NCBI GenBank assembly: GCA_002338715.1
Contig: DDIR01000062.1
Span: 92,797 to 136,582, forward strand
Direction: 5' to 3'
Origin: Phycisphaerales bacterium UBA1845
Lineage (GTDB): Bacteria > Planctomycetota > Phycisphaerae > UBA1845
Length of the DNA: 43,786 nucleotides
Under the pieces are notes generated by a model. That model was not told the DNA's origin. It saw only the letters and a program-made list of their open reading frames with translations, and searched no databases. The position numbers were made by a program, and so were the translations under genes. Below are positions 35,503-43,252 of this stretch, one piece after another (the first letter of the stretch is position 1; each line of letters begins with the position of its first letter).

Positions 35503-36012
35503 CTAGCGGGGATTAAGCTTCTGCTTCGCCAGCAAGCGATGTTCCTGAATCCGGCTTAGGCGCAACACACGCTTCCAACCCGCGTGGGCGGCTTGGGCGT
35601 CACCTTGCAGTTCCATCAATCGGGACCAGTGCAGCCAACTCTCCGGATCTTCGTCATTGAGATTCAAAGCCACGAGCAAGACGCGGTGTGCTTCCGGTAG
35701 GTTGCCCGCTTCGATCGCGGCTTGGCCTTCCTGCCGCAGATGTTCAATTTCGGAAATGAAGTCCGGGTCGCTGACGACTCGCCCGTGCTGCACCACGAAG
35801 ACCAGCGAACCAATCCAGACAACGATCACACCTGCAAGGGACAGGTACGACGCCCACGCGGGAATGTCGGAGGGCGTAATCCATCGCGAGAATATGAAGA
35901 TGAGGGCAAACACCGCGAAAAGAATCGAATTCGCCAACCCCAACCATTCGCGTCGCAGCACCACGAGCCCGGCGCCGGGAATGATCGCATTTAACAGCAA
36001 GACCTTTGGCAT
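35503..36012 (-). CDS. Small TPR membrane protein at the start of the pilus locus
   Basis: The 169-residue protein has two hydrophobic hairpin segments (LLLNAIIPGAGLVVL and ANSILFAVFALIFIF), a further one at about residues 52-77, then a soluble TPR-like part (HLRQEGQAAIEAGNLPEAHRVLLVALNLNDEDPESWLHWSRLMELQGD). The start at 36012 has AGGTG six bases upstream; a GTG at 36060 would add 16 residues. It is unrecognised as a family. The 188 bases downstream hold no gene I can identify. Confidence 0.65.
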   Translation of the reverse strand: MPKVLLLNAIIPGAGLVVLRREWLGLANSILFAVFALIFIFSRWITPSDIPAWASYLSLAGVIVVWIGSLVFVVQHGRVVSDPDFISEIEHLRQEGQAAIEAGNLPEAHRVLLVALNLNDEDPESWLHWSRLMELQGDAQAAHAGWKRVLRLSRIQEHRLLAKQKLNPR

Positions 36013-36159
36013 TCGAATCACCTGTAAGACGCTCCATCGGTGCGGGCTGGTCTCGGGCACACGGGCCCCGGGGTGACAACATCATCCCGAATCGCGCAAT
36101 TCATTTTCCCTTGCGAGATGCTCCAGCGCAACCTAACATCCCGCAACGGAGATTTCCAC

Positions 36160-36705
36160 ATGAACAAACACGGATTGAAACTAATCGGCGTAATTTTCGC
36201 AGGTTTGTTGGCCACCGGTTGCGAAACATCGGGGCCGACCACCAAGACATTCAGCTACGTTCGCCTCCCCGGCGTTGATCGAACGAGCGCATTTAGCGCC
36301 GCGGTTGACGCGATGCGCGAAAACCACGATATCGCCACCATCGACCGCGATCAGTGGGTGCTTCACAGCGTTCCGCAGGAGACCGAGGAAGAAGCCGCGA
36401 CGCCAAGAGTCGGCGATCTTGTCGGAATTCCCCGCACTGTACGACGCGTCGTAACCGCCTACGTCACCGGCGACGATCAAAACGCCGAAGCCTGGTGCCG
36501 TGTCGCCATCGAACGCAACGAATCCAACGAGCACAACCTGTTCATTCACGACATGCAGCAGGATGACACGGCCACGGCCACGCCTGCCGATCGAGAAGCG
36601 GCCACCACCACCGAGCAGAATTCGGTGTGGCGAACCCTCCGTCGCGACAAACGGGCCGAACGCGAATTGCTCGACAAAGTCAGGGAAATGACCACCGGCA
36701 AATAG
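36160..36705 (+). CDS. Predicted lipoprotein of unknown function
   Basis: The 181-residue protein starts at the ATG at 36160 with GGAG upstream. The signal ends at the lipobox LATGC. The mature part begins ETSGPTTKTFSYVRLPGVDRTSAFSAAVDAM and resembles periplasmic proteins with a short mixed alpha/beta fold; the C-terminus is basic and helical (NSVWRTLRRDKRAERELLDKVREM). I do not recognise the family. It is divergent from the TPR membrane gene. Confidence 0.75.
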   Translation: MNKHGLKLIGVIFAGLLATGCETSGPTTKTFSYVRLPGVDRTSAFSAAVDAMRENHDIATIDRDQWVLHSVPQETEEEAATPRVGDLVGIPRTVRRVVTAYVTGDDQNAEAWCRVAIERNESNEHNLFIHDMQQDDTATATPADREAATTTEQNSVWRTLRRDKRAERELLDKVREMTTGK

Positions 36706-36743
36706 GCGCCGTTGCAAGGTCGGACGTGCCCTCCCAAACCCCA

Positions 36744-38174
36744 TCAATCTTTTTCGCCCAGACGCTGCGGCATGTCCGCAAGGATATATGCCATGGTGGC
36801 CATCATCGCCACGTTCTGCTTCAATTCGAGCGGATTGACCTTATCCATCGTGTCTGCCGGCGTGTGGTGATAGTCGAAGTACTTTGAACCTTCGACTTCA
36901 TGGCCCATCACAATGACCCCTTCGGGCTGCAACGGACTCACATCGGGCGCGCCATGCCCTTCACTCACATCCGTCGCACCGATTTTTTCCATCAGTGTCA
37001 TGATATCGCGAAGCTGGTCAGCCGCGGCTTTCATGCGCGATTCGTCCTTGCAATCCACGCCATACCCTTTTGGAGCAAACGCCCCGCTGTCCGATTCCAT
37101 CGCCGCGACATGGTTGGCCAACTCGTCGGCATGGTCCTTGGCGTACTGCTTTCCGCCGAACAACCCGATCTCTTCACCGGTCCAGAGCACGACGCGAATC
37201 GTACGCTTCGGTTGAAGCCCAAGGTCCTTGAGCAACTTCACCGACGCGAGCGCCATGATGCACCCGCCTCCGTCGTCGTGCGCCCCCTGACCAACATCCC
37301 ACGAATCAATGTGCCCGCCGATGACCACGATCTGCTCCGGATGCGTCGACCCGCGAAGTTCGCCGACCACGTTGGCCGACATCGCGGGACCGTGGTTCTT
37401 GGCGTCCATCTTGATATTCAACACAACCTCGATGCCGCGTTTGGTCATGCGATCGATGGTCTCGGCATCCTCAACGGTGACGGCGGCGGCTGGGATCTGC
37501 ACCGGTGCGTCCTTGTAGTTCATCGTTCCGGTGTGGGGCGTTCGCAAACTATGGGCGGTGACCGATCGAACCAGACACGCCACCGCACCCTTCTCAGCAG
37601 CCAGCCTTGCACCGTTCGTGCGAAAGCGCACCGTGTGCCCATATCCCGATCCCTTTTCAGAATCGTATGGCGGCATCGGATTGTTGAAGAGGACGATCTT
37701 GCCCTTGGCCCCATCACCGAGTTTTTCGAGTTCGTCTTCGTCGGCAACCACGACAACGGGCGCGGTGATTCCATCCGGTGGCGTACCGACGGACTTGCCC
37801 AACGCGAGCATCACCAGAGGCTGACGTCGCGGAGCCACCATCTCGCACGACTCGTTGCCCCGCACCCATCGGATCACTTCGACCGGTTCGGTGTGAACGT
37901 TGCTCATTCCGTCTTTGCGCAATTCTGCCGAAGCCCATTCGATCGCCCGGTCAAGTGCTTCCGACCCGCAAATGCGATGTCCAATGTCATCACAAAGGTG
38001 CTGCAATTTTGTGTAGGCGTCGTCACTCGTCAGCGCCGCATCGATAATCCGATCGGCTTGACTGCGGTACGCATCTGCGATCGGGCCCGCAACAGCCGCA
38101 GAAGCACCTGTGGCCATGGTGACGAGCATGATGAGTCGATGCACCCCAAGCCGTCGCGTGTGAACGTTTCTCAA
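36744..38174 (-). CDS. Secreted M28-family zinc aminopeptidase/carboxypeptidase
   Basis: The 476-residue protein has a signal peptide (LGVHRLIMLVTMATGASAAVAG), a protease-associated insert (about residues 130-230, APVVVVADEDELEKLGDGAKGKIVLFNN) and an M28 catalytic domain. Zinc ligands and catalytic residues fit the family: GGHIDSWDVGQGAHDDGGG (His, Asp), VLWTGEEIGLFGG (adjacent Glu pair), MESDSGA (Asp) and YHHTPADTMD (His). It resembles carboxypeptidase Q-type dipeptidases. The TTG start at 38174 is chosen for the GGAGG eight bases upstream and because it gives a clean signal peptide. Confidence 0.9.
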   Translation of the reverse strand: MRNVHTRRLGVHRLIMLVTMATGASAAVAGPIADAYRSQADRIIDAALTSDDAYTKLQHLCDDIGHRICGSEALDRAIEWASAELRKDGMSNVHTEPVEVIRWVRGNESCEMVAPRRQPLVMLALGKSVGTPPDGITAPVVVVADEDELEKLGDGAKGKIVLFNNPMPPYDSEKGSGYGHTVRFRTNGARLAAEKGAVACLVRSVTAHSLRTPHTGTMNYKDAPVQIPAAAVTVEDAETIDRMTKRGIEVVLNIKMDAKNHGPAMSANVVGELRGSTHPEQIVVIGGHIDSWDVGQGAHDDGGGCIMALASVKLLKDLGLQPKRTIRVVLWTGEEIGLFGGKQYAKDHADELANHVAAMESDSGAFAPKGYGVDCKDESRMKAAADQLRDIMTLMEKIGATDVSEGHGAPDVSPLQPEGVIVMGHEVEGSKYFDYHHTPADTMDKVNPLELKQNVAMMATMAYILADMPQRLGEKD

Positions 38175-38182
38175 GAAAAGAT

Positions 38183-38187
38183 CCTCC
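38183..38187 (-). promoter_or_regulatory. Ribosome-binding site supporting a TTG start
   Basis: GGAGG on the minus strand lies eight bases upstream of the TTG at 38174. Upstream in-frame starts to 38255 would put 27 non-signal residues in front, so this site decides the M28 start. Confidence 0.7.
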
Positions 38188-38388
38188 AAGATCGCTGGTT
38201 TGCCAAGTTGAGGATTGGCGTTGCCACCCAATTTCCAAACGGAAATCCTAGCCAACCAAGGCGATTCTCACAAACCGACAAGGCCCGCAGGTCTCCGACG
38301 GCCTCCGCCCTCGACAGATTGGCGGTGAAAGATATAAATTGACCTGGAAGCTCACCTGATTTCCACGACGCCTTGCCCTGGATGATTC

Positions 38389-39483
38389 ATGCTCACCCGT
38401 CTACTGATCTTGGCATTCTTCGCGGTCATCGCTGCCGACAATGGCGACGAATCGGGGCATGCGTCCGTTGAATCGCTCTACCAGCGCGTCGAATCGCTGC
38501 TGGCCGAAGAGAAGCCCGCACAAGCCGACGAGGTCGCCGACCGCATTGTCCGCTCAAACCCGCGATCGGCGATCACCCATCGCAAGTTGGCCGATCTTTT
38601 TGAAAAACACGCCCAGCGCGAATCGGCGATCAAGCATCTGCGCCAGGCGCTGGCCTACGATCCGACCCCGGAAGATCATTTTCACATCGGTCGGCTTCTC
38701 GTCGCCGAAGGTCGCCACACGATGGCCCTCGAACATCTTGAGCAAGCCAATGATCTCGGATTCAACGATCCGCAGCTTCATGCGGAGCTCGGACTCGCGT
38801 ACGCCCGCATCGGACGCGACTTCGGGCACGTTCGCACCATCGACCTCGCAACCGGCGAACCCGGTCAGGCCACCGATGAATGGTATCTGATCAAACGCAG
38901 CGGCGTCGTGCTCGGAACATTCGAAGCCGCCCCGCGAAGCTCAGCCGTTTATCAACTCGAATTGGCATTGAGCGAGGGCGTGAAGCGCCTCGATGTCAGC
39001 ACGGAGCTGGCCGAAGTCTGGATGCGTCGCGGTGAGTACAACCGCGCCCAGGCCATCTGCCTGCAAATCAAGAATCAGCTCGACGACGAAAAGATCGCGC
39101 CATCGACTCGCGCGGACGGTTATCTCGTTTATGCGAAAGCGGTGTATGGCCTCGACGACATGGAGCGATACATCGCCCTGGTCAGACAAGCCGCGAAGCT
39201 TGACCCAACTCGATCCGACGCCTGGCTGGCGCCCGCATATCGCCAAGCCGCCGACCGATACAAGCAACGTGGCGATTTGCCCCATTACACGCAATATCTC
39301 AAGGACTTTCTTGCGGAACGCCCCGATGACGCGGAGGGGCACTATGATCTCGCCATCGCATACCTGGAAGCCGGTGAGCGCGATCTCGCCGCACAGCACT
39401 TGCAAGCGTCACTTGACGCGCCTGGCGGTCATTCCCGCCGCAATCAAATCCTCGAACTGCTTAATTCCATCCATTCGAATTAG
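38389..39483 (+). CDS. Secreted TPR-repeat protein
   Basis: The 364-residue protein has a hydrophobic N-terminus (LTRLLILAFFAVIAA) and at least seven tetratricopeptide-like repeats (KPAQADEVADRIVRSNPRSA, RESAIKHLRQALAYDP, RHTMALEHLEQANDLGFND, GEYNRAQAICLQIKNQL, GERDLAAQHLQASLDAP). A longer irregular section in the middle (DEWYLIKRSGVVLGTFEAAP) may be a distinct fold. It is probably periplasmic and a scaffold for protein contacts. It is 122 bases upstream of the glutathione peroxidase gene. Confidence 0.8.
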   Translation: MLTRLLILAFFAVIAADNGDESGHASVESLYQRVESLLAEEKPAQADEVADRIVRSNPRSAITHRKLADLFEKHAQRESAIKHLRQALAYDPTPEDHFHIGRLLVAEGRHTMALEHLEQANDLGFNDPQLHAELGLAYARIGRDFGHVRTIDLATGEPGQATDEWYLIKRSGVVLGTFEAAPRSSAVYQLELALSEGVKRLDVSTELAEVWMRRGEYNRAQAICLQIKNQLDDEKIAPSTRADGYLVYAKAVYGLDDMERYIALVRQAAKLDPTRSDAWLAPAYRQAADRYKQRGDLPHYTQYLKDFLAERPDDAEGHYDLAIAYLEAGERDLAAQHLQASLDAPGGHSRRNQILELLNSIHSN

Positions 39484-39605
39484 CCCCCGCGCCGATTGGC
39501 TCAAAACCCCGCCCCCGCTTAGAATTCATCCACGCGGATTGCACGTTGATGCAATCGCTGCAGTACAAATTGGCCGGCAACCTCTTACGGCGAAGGATAA
39601 ATGAC

Positions 39606-40238
39606 ATGAAGATGACAAAGTTTGGCTTGTTGATCGCAATGTTCGTTGGTGCGCACACGATGTTGGCCGACGACACCCCTGATGCAAACAAACCCACCGA
39701 AGAAACGAAGATGAAGAACTCCGTGCTTGATTTTGAAATGAAGTCGATCAATGGCGAAGACGTCAAGCTTGAAAAGTTCCGCGGAAACGTACTGCTCATC
39801 GTCAACGTCGCATCGAAATGTGGCCTCACCAAGCAGAATTACGAGCAGCTCGAACCGCTCTACAAGAAATACAAAGACAAGGGCTTTGAGATTCTGGCAT
39901 TCCCCGCCAACAACTTCCTGTCGCAGGAACCGGGCAGCAACGAAGAGATCGCCAAGTTCTGCGAGAAGTACAACGTCAGCTTCCCGCTATTTGCAAAGGT
40001 ATCCGTCAAGGGCGACGATTGCTGCGACCTTTACAAATACCTGATCAACCACCCCAACGAAGACATCGCAGGCGAAGTGAAATGGAATTTCCAGAAGTAC
40101 CTCGTCAACCGCAATGGCGACGTGATTGCAAAGTTCGGACCACGCACCAATCCCGAAAGCAAGGAAATCGAAGAAGCCATCGAAAAAGCGCTGGCAGAAC
40201 CCAAGCCTGAAACGACAGCAACCGAATCAGAAGAGTAA
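39606..40238 (+). CDS. Exported glutathione peroxidase-family protein
   Basis: The 210-residue protein has a signal peptide (KFGLLIAMFVGAHTMLA) and a thioredoxin-fold peroxidase domain: NVASKCGLTKQNYEQLEPLY with the peroxidatic Cys, FPANNFLSQEPGSNEEI, FCEKYNVSFPLFAKV with a candidate resolving Cys, and WNFQKYLVNRNGDV with the catalytic Trp-Asn. The family's usual FPCNQF is FPANNF here, so the catalytic Gln is replaced by Asn. It probably reduces hydroperoxides with thioredoxin-type donors in the periplasm. The acidic Lys/Pro/Thr tail is low-complexity. The start at 39606 has AAGGA upstream. Confidence 0.9.
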   Translation: MKMTKFGLLIAMFVGAHTMLADDTPDANKPTEETKMKNSVLDFEMKSINGEDVKLEKFRGNVLLIVNVASKCGLTKQNYEQLEPLYKKYKDKGFEILAFPANNFLSQEPGSNEEIAKFCEKYNVSFPLFAKVSVKGDDCCDLYKYLINHPNEDIAGEVKWNFQKYLVNRNGDVIAKFGPRTNPESKEIEEAIEKALAEPKPETTATESEE

Positions 40239-40287
40239 TCAGGAACACAATCACTGACCCAGTGCCACAGGCGAAACGAGTCCATCA

Positions 40288-41697
40288 ATGTCTGACACGC
40301 AACTACACATGACGTCACCGGCCAAGGCATATCAAGAGCGGCGGGCGACGTTGGCAAAGAACCTCACCCGCCCGATGGTCATCTTTTCGGGACACGCGCT
40401 CGCCCGTTCCTATGCTTCCAACCCGCACACGTTTCGCGCGGAAAGCTGCTACCTGTATTTTGGCGGACCGCCGCTCGAACACGCGGCGCTGATGATCGAA
40501 CCGGGCAGCGACGGTCAATCCGGTTGCACGTGGTTTCGCACCCCGCCCGGCCCGGATGATCCCTTGTGGCTTGGACCGACGCCATCCGACGCAACCTGTG
40601 CAGCCGCCATCGGGATCGAGGCATCTCAGGTTAAAGATTACAGCACACTCGAATCAGCCACCTCAAAAGGTAACATTGCCTGCATCAGCCCGCCCCATCC
40701 GGAAACGTTGGCATTTGCCTGCAAACTCAAACTCGCCAAACCCACCGATGAAGAATCGCTCGCCATCATCGATCTGCGATTGATTAAGGATGAGCACGAA
40801 TTGGCGGCGATGCGCTATGCCGCAAAGGCCGGTGTGGCTGCCCACATTGCCGCGATGCGCGCGACTAGAACGGGGAATTGCGAAACCGACGTGCAAGCCG
40901 CCCTCGTCGCCGAACTCGTCCGCCACAACTGTCGCGAAAGTTTCTCGTCCATCTGCACCATTCGCGGCGAAGTGCTGCACGGTGAATGCGCCGGGCGAAA
41001 ACTTCATAAAGGTTCGCTCATGCTCGTCGATGCCGGCGCGGAAGAGACCGGCTGCTATACAAGCGACATGACGCGAACGTACCCGGTCGATGGCGAATGG
41101 ACCGAAGTACAACGTCACCTGTACGAAACGGTCCTCCGCGCCGAACAAACGGCAATCAAGGCCTGCGTGCCCGGTAAGCGCTATCTCGATATTCATCGAT
41201 TGGCCGCACAGATTATCTGCGAAGGACTGGTCGACGCTGAACTGCTCAAAGGCACGCCAGCGGAGTTGGCTGATCGAGGTGCTTACGGGTTGTTCTTCCC
41301 TCACGGTGTCGGGCATCTGCTGGGCATGGGCGTTCACGATCTGGAAGATTTTGGCGACCTCGCCGGTTATGCGTCGGGTCGCAGCCGCCCGGAGCGATTC
41401 GGTGATTGCTTCCTCCGCCTCGACCGCGATCTGGCCCCCGGCATGGTGGTGACCATCGAACCTGGAATCTACCTGGTTCCGTCGATCTGGGAGCGCGACG
41501 CATTGGTCAAACCGTTTGACGATGTCGTCAATCGATCGGCGGTCGATGCACTGCTTGACGATGAATTCGGTGGTATTCGAATTGAAGAAGATGTCGTCAT
41601 TGGCAGCGAGACTTCCGCCGGTCCGGAAGTGTTGACCGCCGCACTGCCGAATGATCCGGACGTCGTCTCAGCGATCATCGACGGAACAATCATCTAA
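40288..41697 (+). CDS. pepP: Xaa-Pro aminopeptidase (M24 family)
   Basis: The 469-residue enzyme removes N-terminal residues next to proline. An N-terminal aminopeptidase P domain (RRATLAKNLTRPMVIFSGH...FRAESCYLYFGG) is followed by a pita-bread catalytic domain with dinuclear metal ligands in the expected order: VDAGAEETGCYTSDMTRTYPV (two Asp), HGVGHLLGMGVHD (His), TIEPGIYLVP (Glu) and GGIRIEEDVVI (Glu). Length matches PepP. It lies 49 bases after the peroxidase gene on the same strand. Confidence 0.92.
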   Translation: MSDTQLHMTSPAKAYQERRATLAKNLTRPMVIFSGHALARSYASNPHTFRAESCYLYFGGPPLEHAALMIEPGSDGQSGCTWFRTPPGPDDPLWLGPTPSDATCAAAIGIEASQVKDYSTLESATSKGNIACISPPHPETLAFACKLKLAKPTDEESLAIIDLRLIKDEHELAAMRYAAKAGVAAHIAAMRATRTGNCETDVQAALVAELVRHNCRESFSSICTIRGEVLHGECAGRKLHKGSLMLVDAGAEETGCYTSDMTRTYPVDGEWTEVQRHLYETVLRAEQTAIKACVPGKRYLDIHRLAAQIICEGLVDAELLKGTPAELADRGAYGLFFPHGVGHLLGMGVHDLEDFGDLAGYASGRSRPERFGDCFLRLDRDLAPGMVVTIEPGIYLVPSIWERDALVKPFDDVVNRSAVDALLDDEFGGIRIEEDVVIGSETSAGPEVLTAALPNDPDVVSAIIDGTII

Positions 41698-41720
41698 AGG
41701 TGATTGGCTGCGATAATCCC

Positions 41721-41791
41721 GTAGGGTGGGCCGTGCCCACCGTCGTTTGAATGGCTTTCGACCACGACATGGTGGGCACGGCCCACCCTAC
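41721..41791. repeat. Perfect 21-bp inverted repeat between convergent genes
   Basis: The 21-bp arm at 41721-41741 (starting GTAGGGTGGGCC) is perfectly complementary to the arm at 41771-41791 (ending GGCCCACCCTAC). The 29-base spacer has a further GTCGT/ACGAC inner stem. It lies between pepP and the exchanger gene, both ending here. This belongs to a class of dispersed intergenic palindromes; it probably also stops transcription in both directions. Confidence 0.88.
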
Positions 41792-41801
41792 AAGCATTCG
41801 C

Positions 41802-42872
41802 TTACTGTTGCGTCAGCAGGATGGCCATCCCCGCGACATAGACCAGCAGCAGCACCACCGAATCGACGCCAAGCCGCAGCACCCGGCGCTGCGTGCGATA
41901 GGCAATCCCCGCCAAGGCGATTGCCATCATCATCACGGCAAACAAGCCAGCCAGAATATTCAGGTTCGCCGAAAAGTTCGGGCCATACGTGCAAAGCGAA
42001 TCGCCCGTACACCATGCCGAAACCTTGATCACCGGTACAACCAGCATATTGAACATGTTGCTGCCGAAGACGTTACCGAGGGCCATGTCCAGGTTGTTGA
42101 TCCGCACTGCCGTCAAGCTCGTGGCGATTTCCGGTAGTGACGTGGCGATCGCCAGAAAGCAGATTCCAATCGCCGTCTTGCCCAGCGGCCGCCCGAGGTA
42201 TTCGATGGGGTGCTCAGCCAACACATCTCCCGTCTTCGTCAACCACCATGCCGACATTACCGTCAGCACCGACACGACGACCAACGCGATCACAACACCG
42301 GCCGATCGTCCTGGCGCATCCTTCAACAGGGTGGTGACGGCATCGCGTTTCTCAAATCGCTGCGACAGCGTCATGAACCAGATGTACGTCACAATGATCG
42401 AAAGCGACGAGACGACTTCGATCGTCTGCTGAATGATCGGACTGCCCGCAAACTTCTGCACGGCCGCAATCGCGCTGATCGAAAACACGATCATCACGAT
42501 GCCGAACGAACTGTTGAGCAGCTGCGCCGGGCGTGCTTCGCGCAAAACGGAACCGCCACCAGCCAGGGCCAGATTCATGATGACAATGATGACAATGTTA
42601 AACGAGCAACTGCCATAAACCGCAGCGAAGGCCATGTCCACCGAACCGATCGCAGCCGCCGTCGCACCGGCGACCACCTCAGGCAGACTCGTCACCGTCG
42701 CAAGCAGAAGCATGCCGACGAACGCCCGCCCGAGATTCCATTCGTCGGCGAAGCGGTCAGCCAATTTGGTCAGGCGAATCGCGATCAAGACGACGACAAC
42801 TGCGGCGATCAACATTTCGCCAAGCAGCATGGGTGTGGTCACGTTGTTGGGGTAAAGCCATTGCGTCAGCAC
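41802..42872 (-). CDS. Sodium/calcium exchanger-family membrane antiporter
   Basis: The 356-residue membrane protein has about ten transmembrane helices in two halves. Each half has an alpha-repeat: GMLLLATVTSLPEVVAGATAAAIGSVDMAFAAVYGSCSFN (about residues 53-92) and GICFLAIATSLPEIATSLTAVRINNLDMALGNVFGSNMFN (about 237-276). The conserved TSLPE motifs and GS..FN pairs are those that bind ions in the CaCA superfamily. Ion specificity (Ca2+, Na+, H+ or K+) cannot be read from the sequence. It stands alone, convergent with pepP. Confidence 0.9.
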   Translation of the reverse strand: MLTQWLYPNNVTTPMLLGEMLIAAVVVVLIAIRLTKLADRFADEWNLGRAFVGMLLLATVTSLPEVVAGATAAAIGSVDMAFAAVYGSCSFNIVIIVIMNLALAGGGSVLREARPAQLLNSSFGIVMIVFSISAIAAVQKFAGSPIIQQTIEVVSSLSIIVTYIWFMTLSQRFEKRDAVTTLLKDAPGRSAGVVIALVVVSVLTVMSAWWLTKTGDVLAEHPIEYLGRPLGKTAIGICFLAIATSLPEIATSLTAVRINNLDMALGNVFGSNMFNMLVVPVIKVSAWCTGDSLCTYGPNFSANLNILAGLFAVMMMAIALAGIAYRTQRRVLRLGVDSVVLLLVYVAGMAILLTQQ

Positions 42873-42992
42873 GGGTTCGCCTCGAAGACTTGCCTGGTGG
42901 TTTGGGGCAAGGGTCGCAGATTATAACCACGCATGGTAACGCCGGACAATTCGACAAATTCGCGAAATTTGGAATGGGGAAACTGCGGCCAA

Positions 42993-43232
42993 CTAACCCG
43001 CGGAAAAGAAACGGGCACTGGTGCCTTCCGGTCCGACCCGTGCGCGAACCTTTTGCAGGCATCGCGGACATCGGCCTTCATAGGCGGTGCCAGCCGGGTT
43101 TTTGTAAATCCGAACATAAACATCGCAACATTCAAAATGGACGCCGATCCAGGCGCGCGGCTGCGGGCTGGAAATGGGCTCCGACTCACCCAGCCCGTCA
43201 ATCTCGACAATAAAGTCCGGTTCGTCATGCAT
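42993..43232 (-). CDS. Small conserved cysteine-containing protein
   Basis: The 79-residue protein has a phrase typical of a short, widespread planctomycete family: PRAWIGVHFECCDVYVRIYKNP, AYEGRCPRCLQKVRARVG and GTSARFF. Two Cys pairs (CC and CPRC) could bind one metal. The ATG at 43232 is chosen over the TTG at 43235. It begins 20 bases after the cyclodeaminase-like gene, so the two may be one operon. Function is unknown. Confidence 0.7.
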   Translation of the reverse strand: MHDEPDFIVEIDGLGESEPISSPQPRAWIGVHFECCDVYVRIYKNPAGTAYEGRCPRCLQKVRARVGPEGTSARFFSAG

Positions 43233-43252
43233 CAAGGTGTCTATCGGCAGCC

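Noticed and set aside
36900..38342. 480-codon plus-strand open frame opposite the M28 peptidase
   Set aside because: It is antisense to a gene with all zinc ligands and a signal peptide; the product is His/Arg-rich with no family resemblance.
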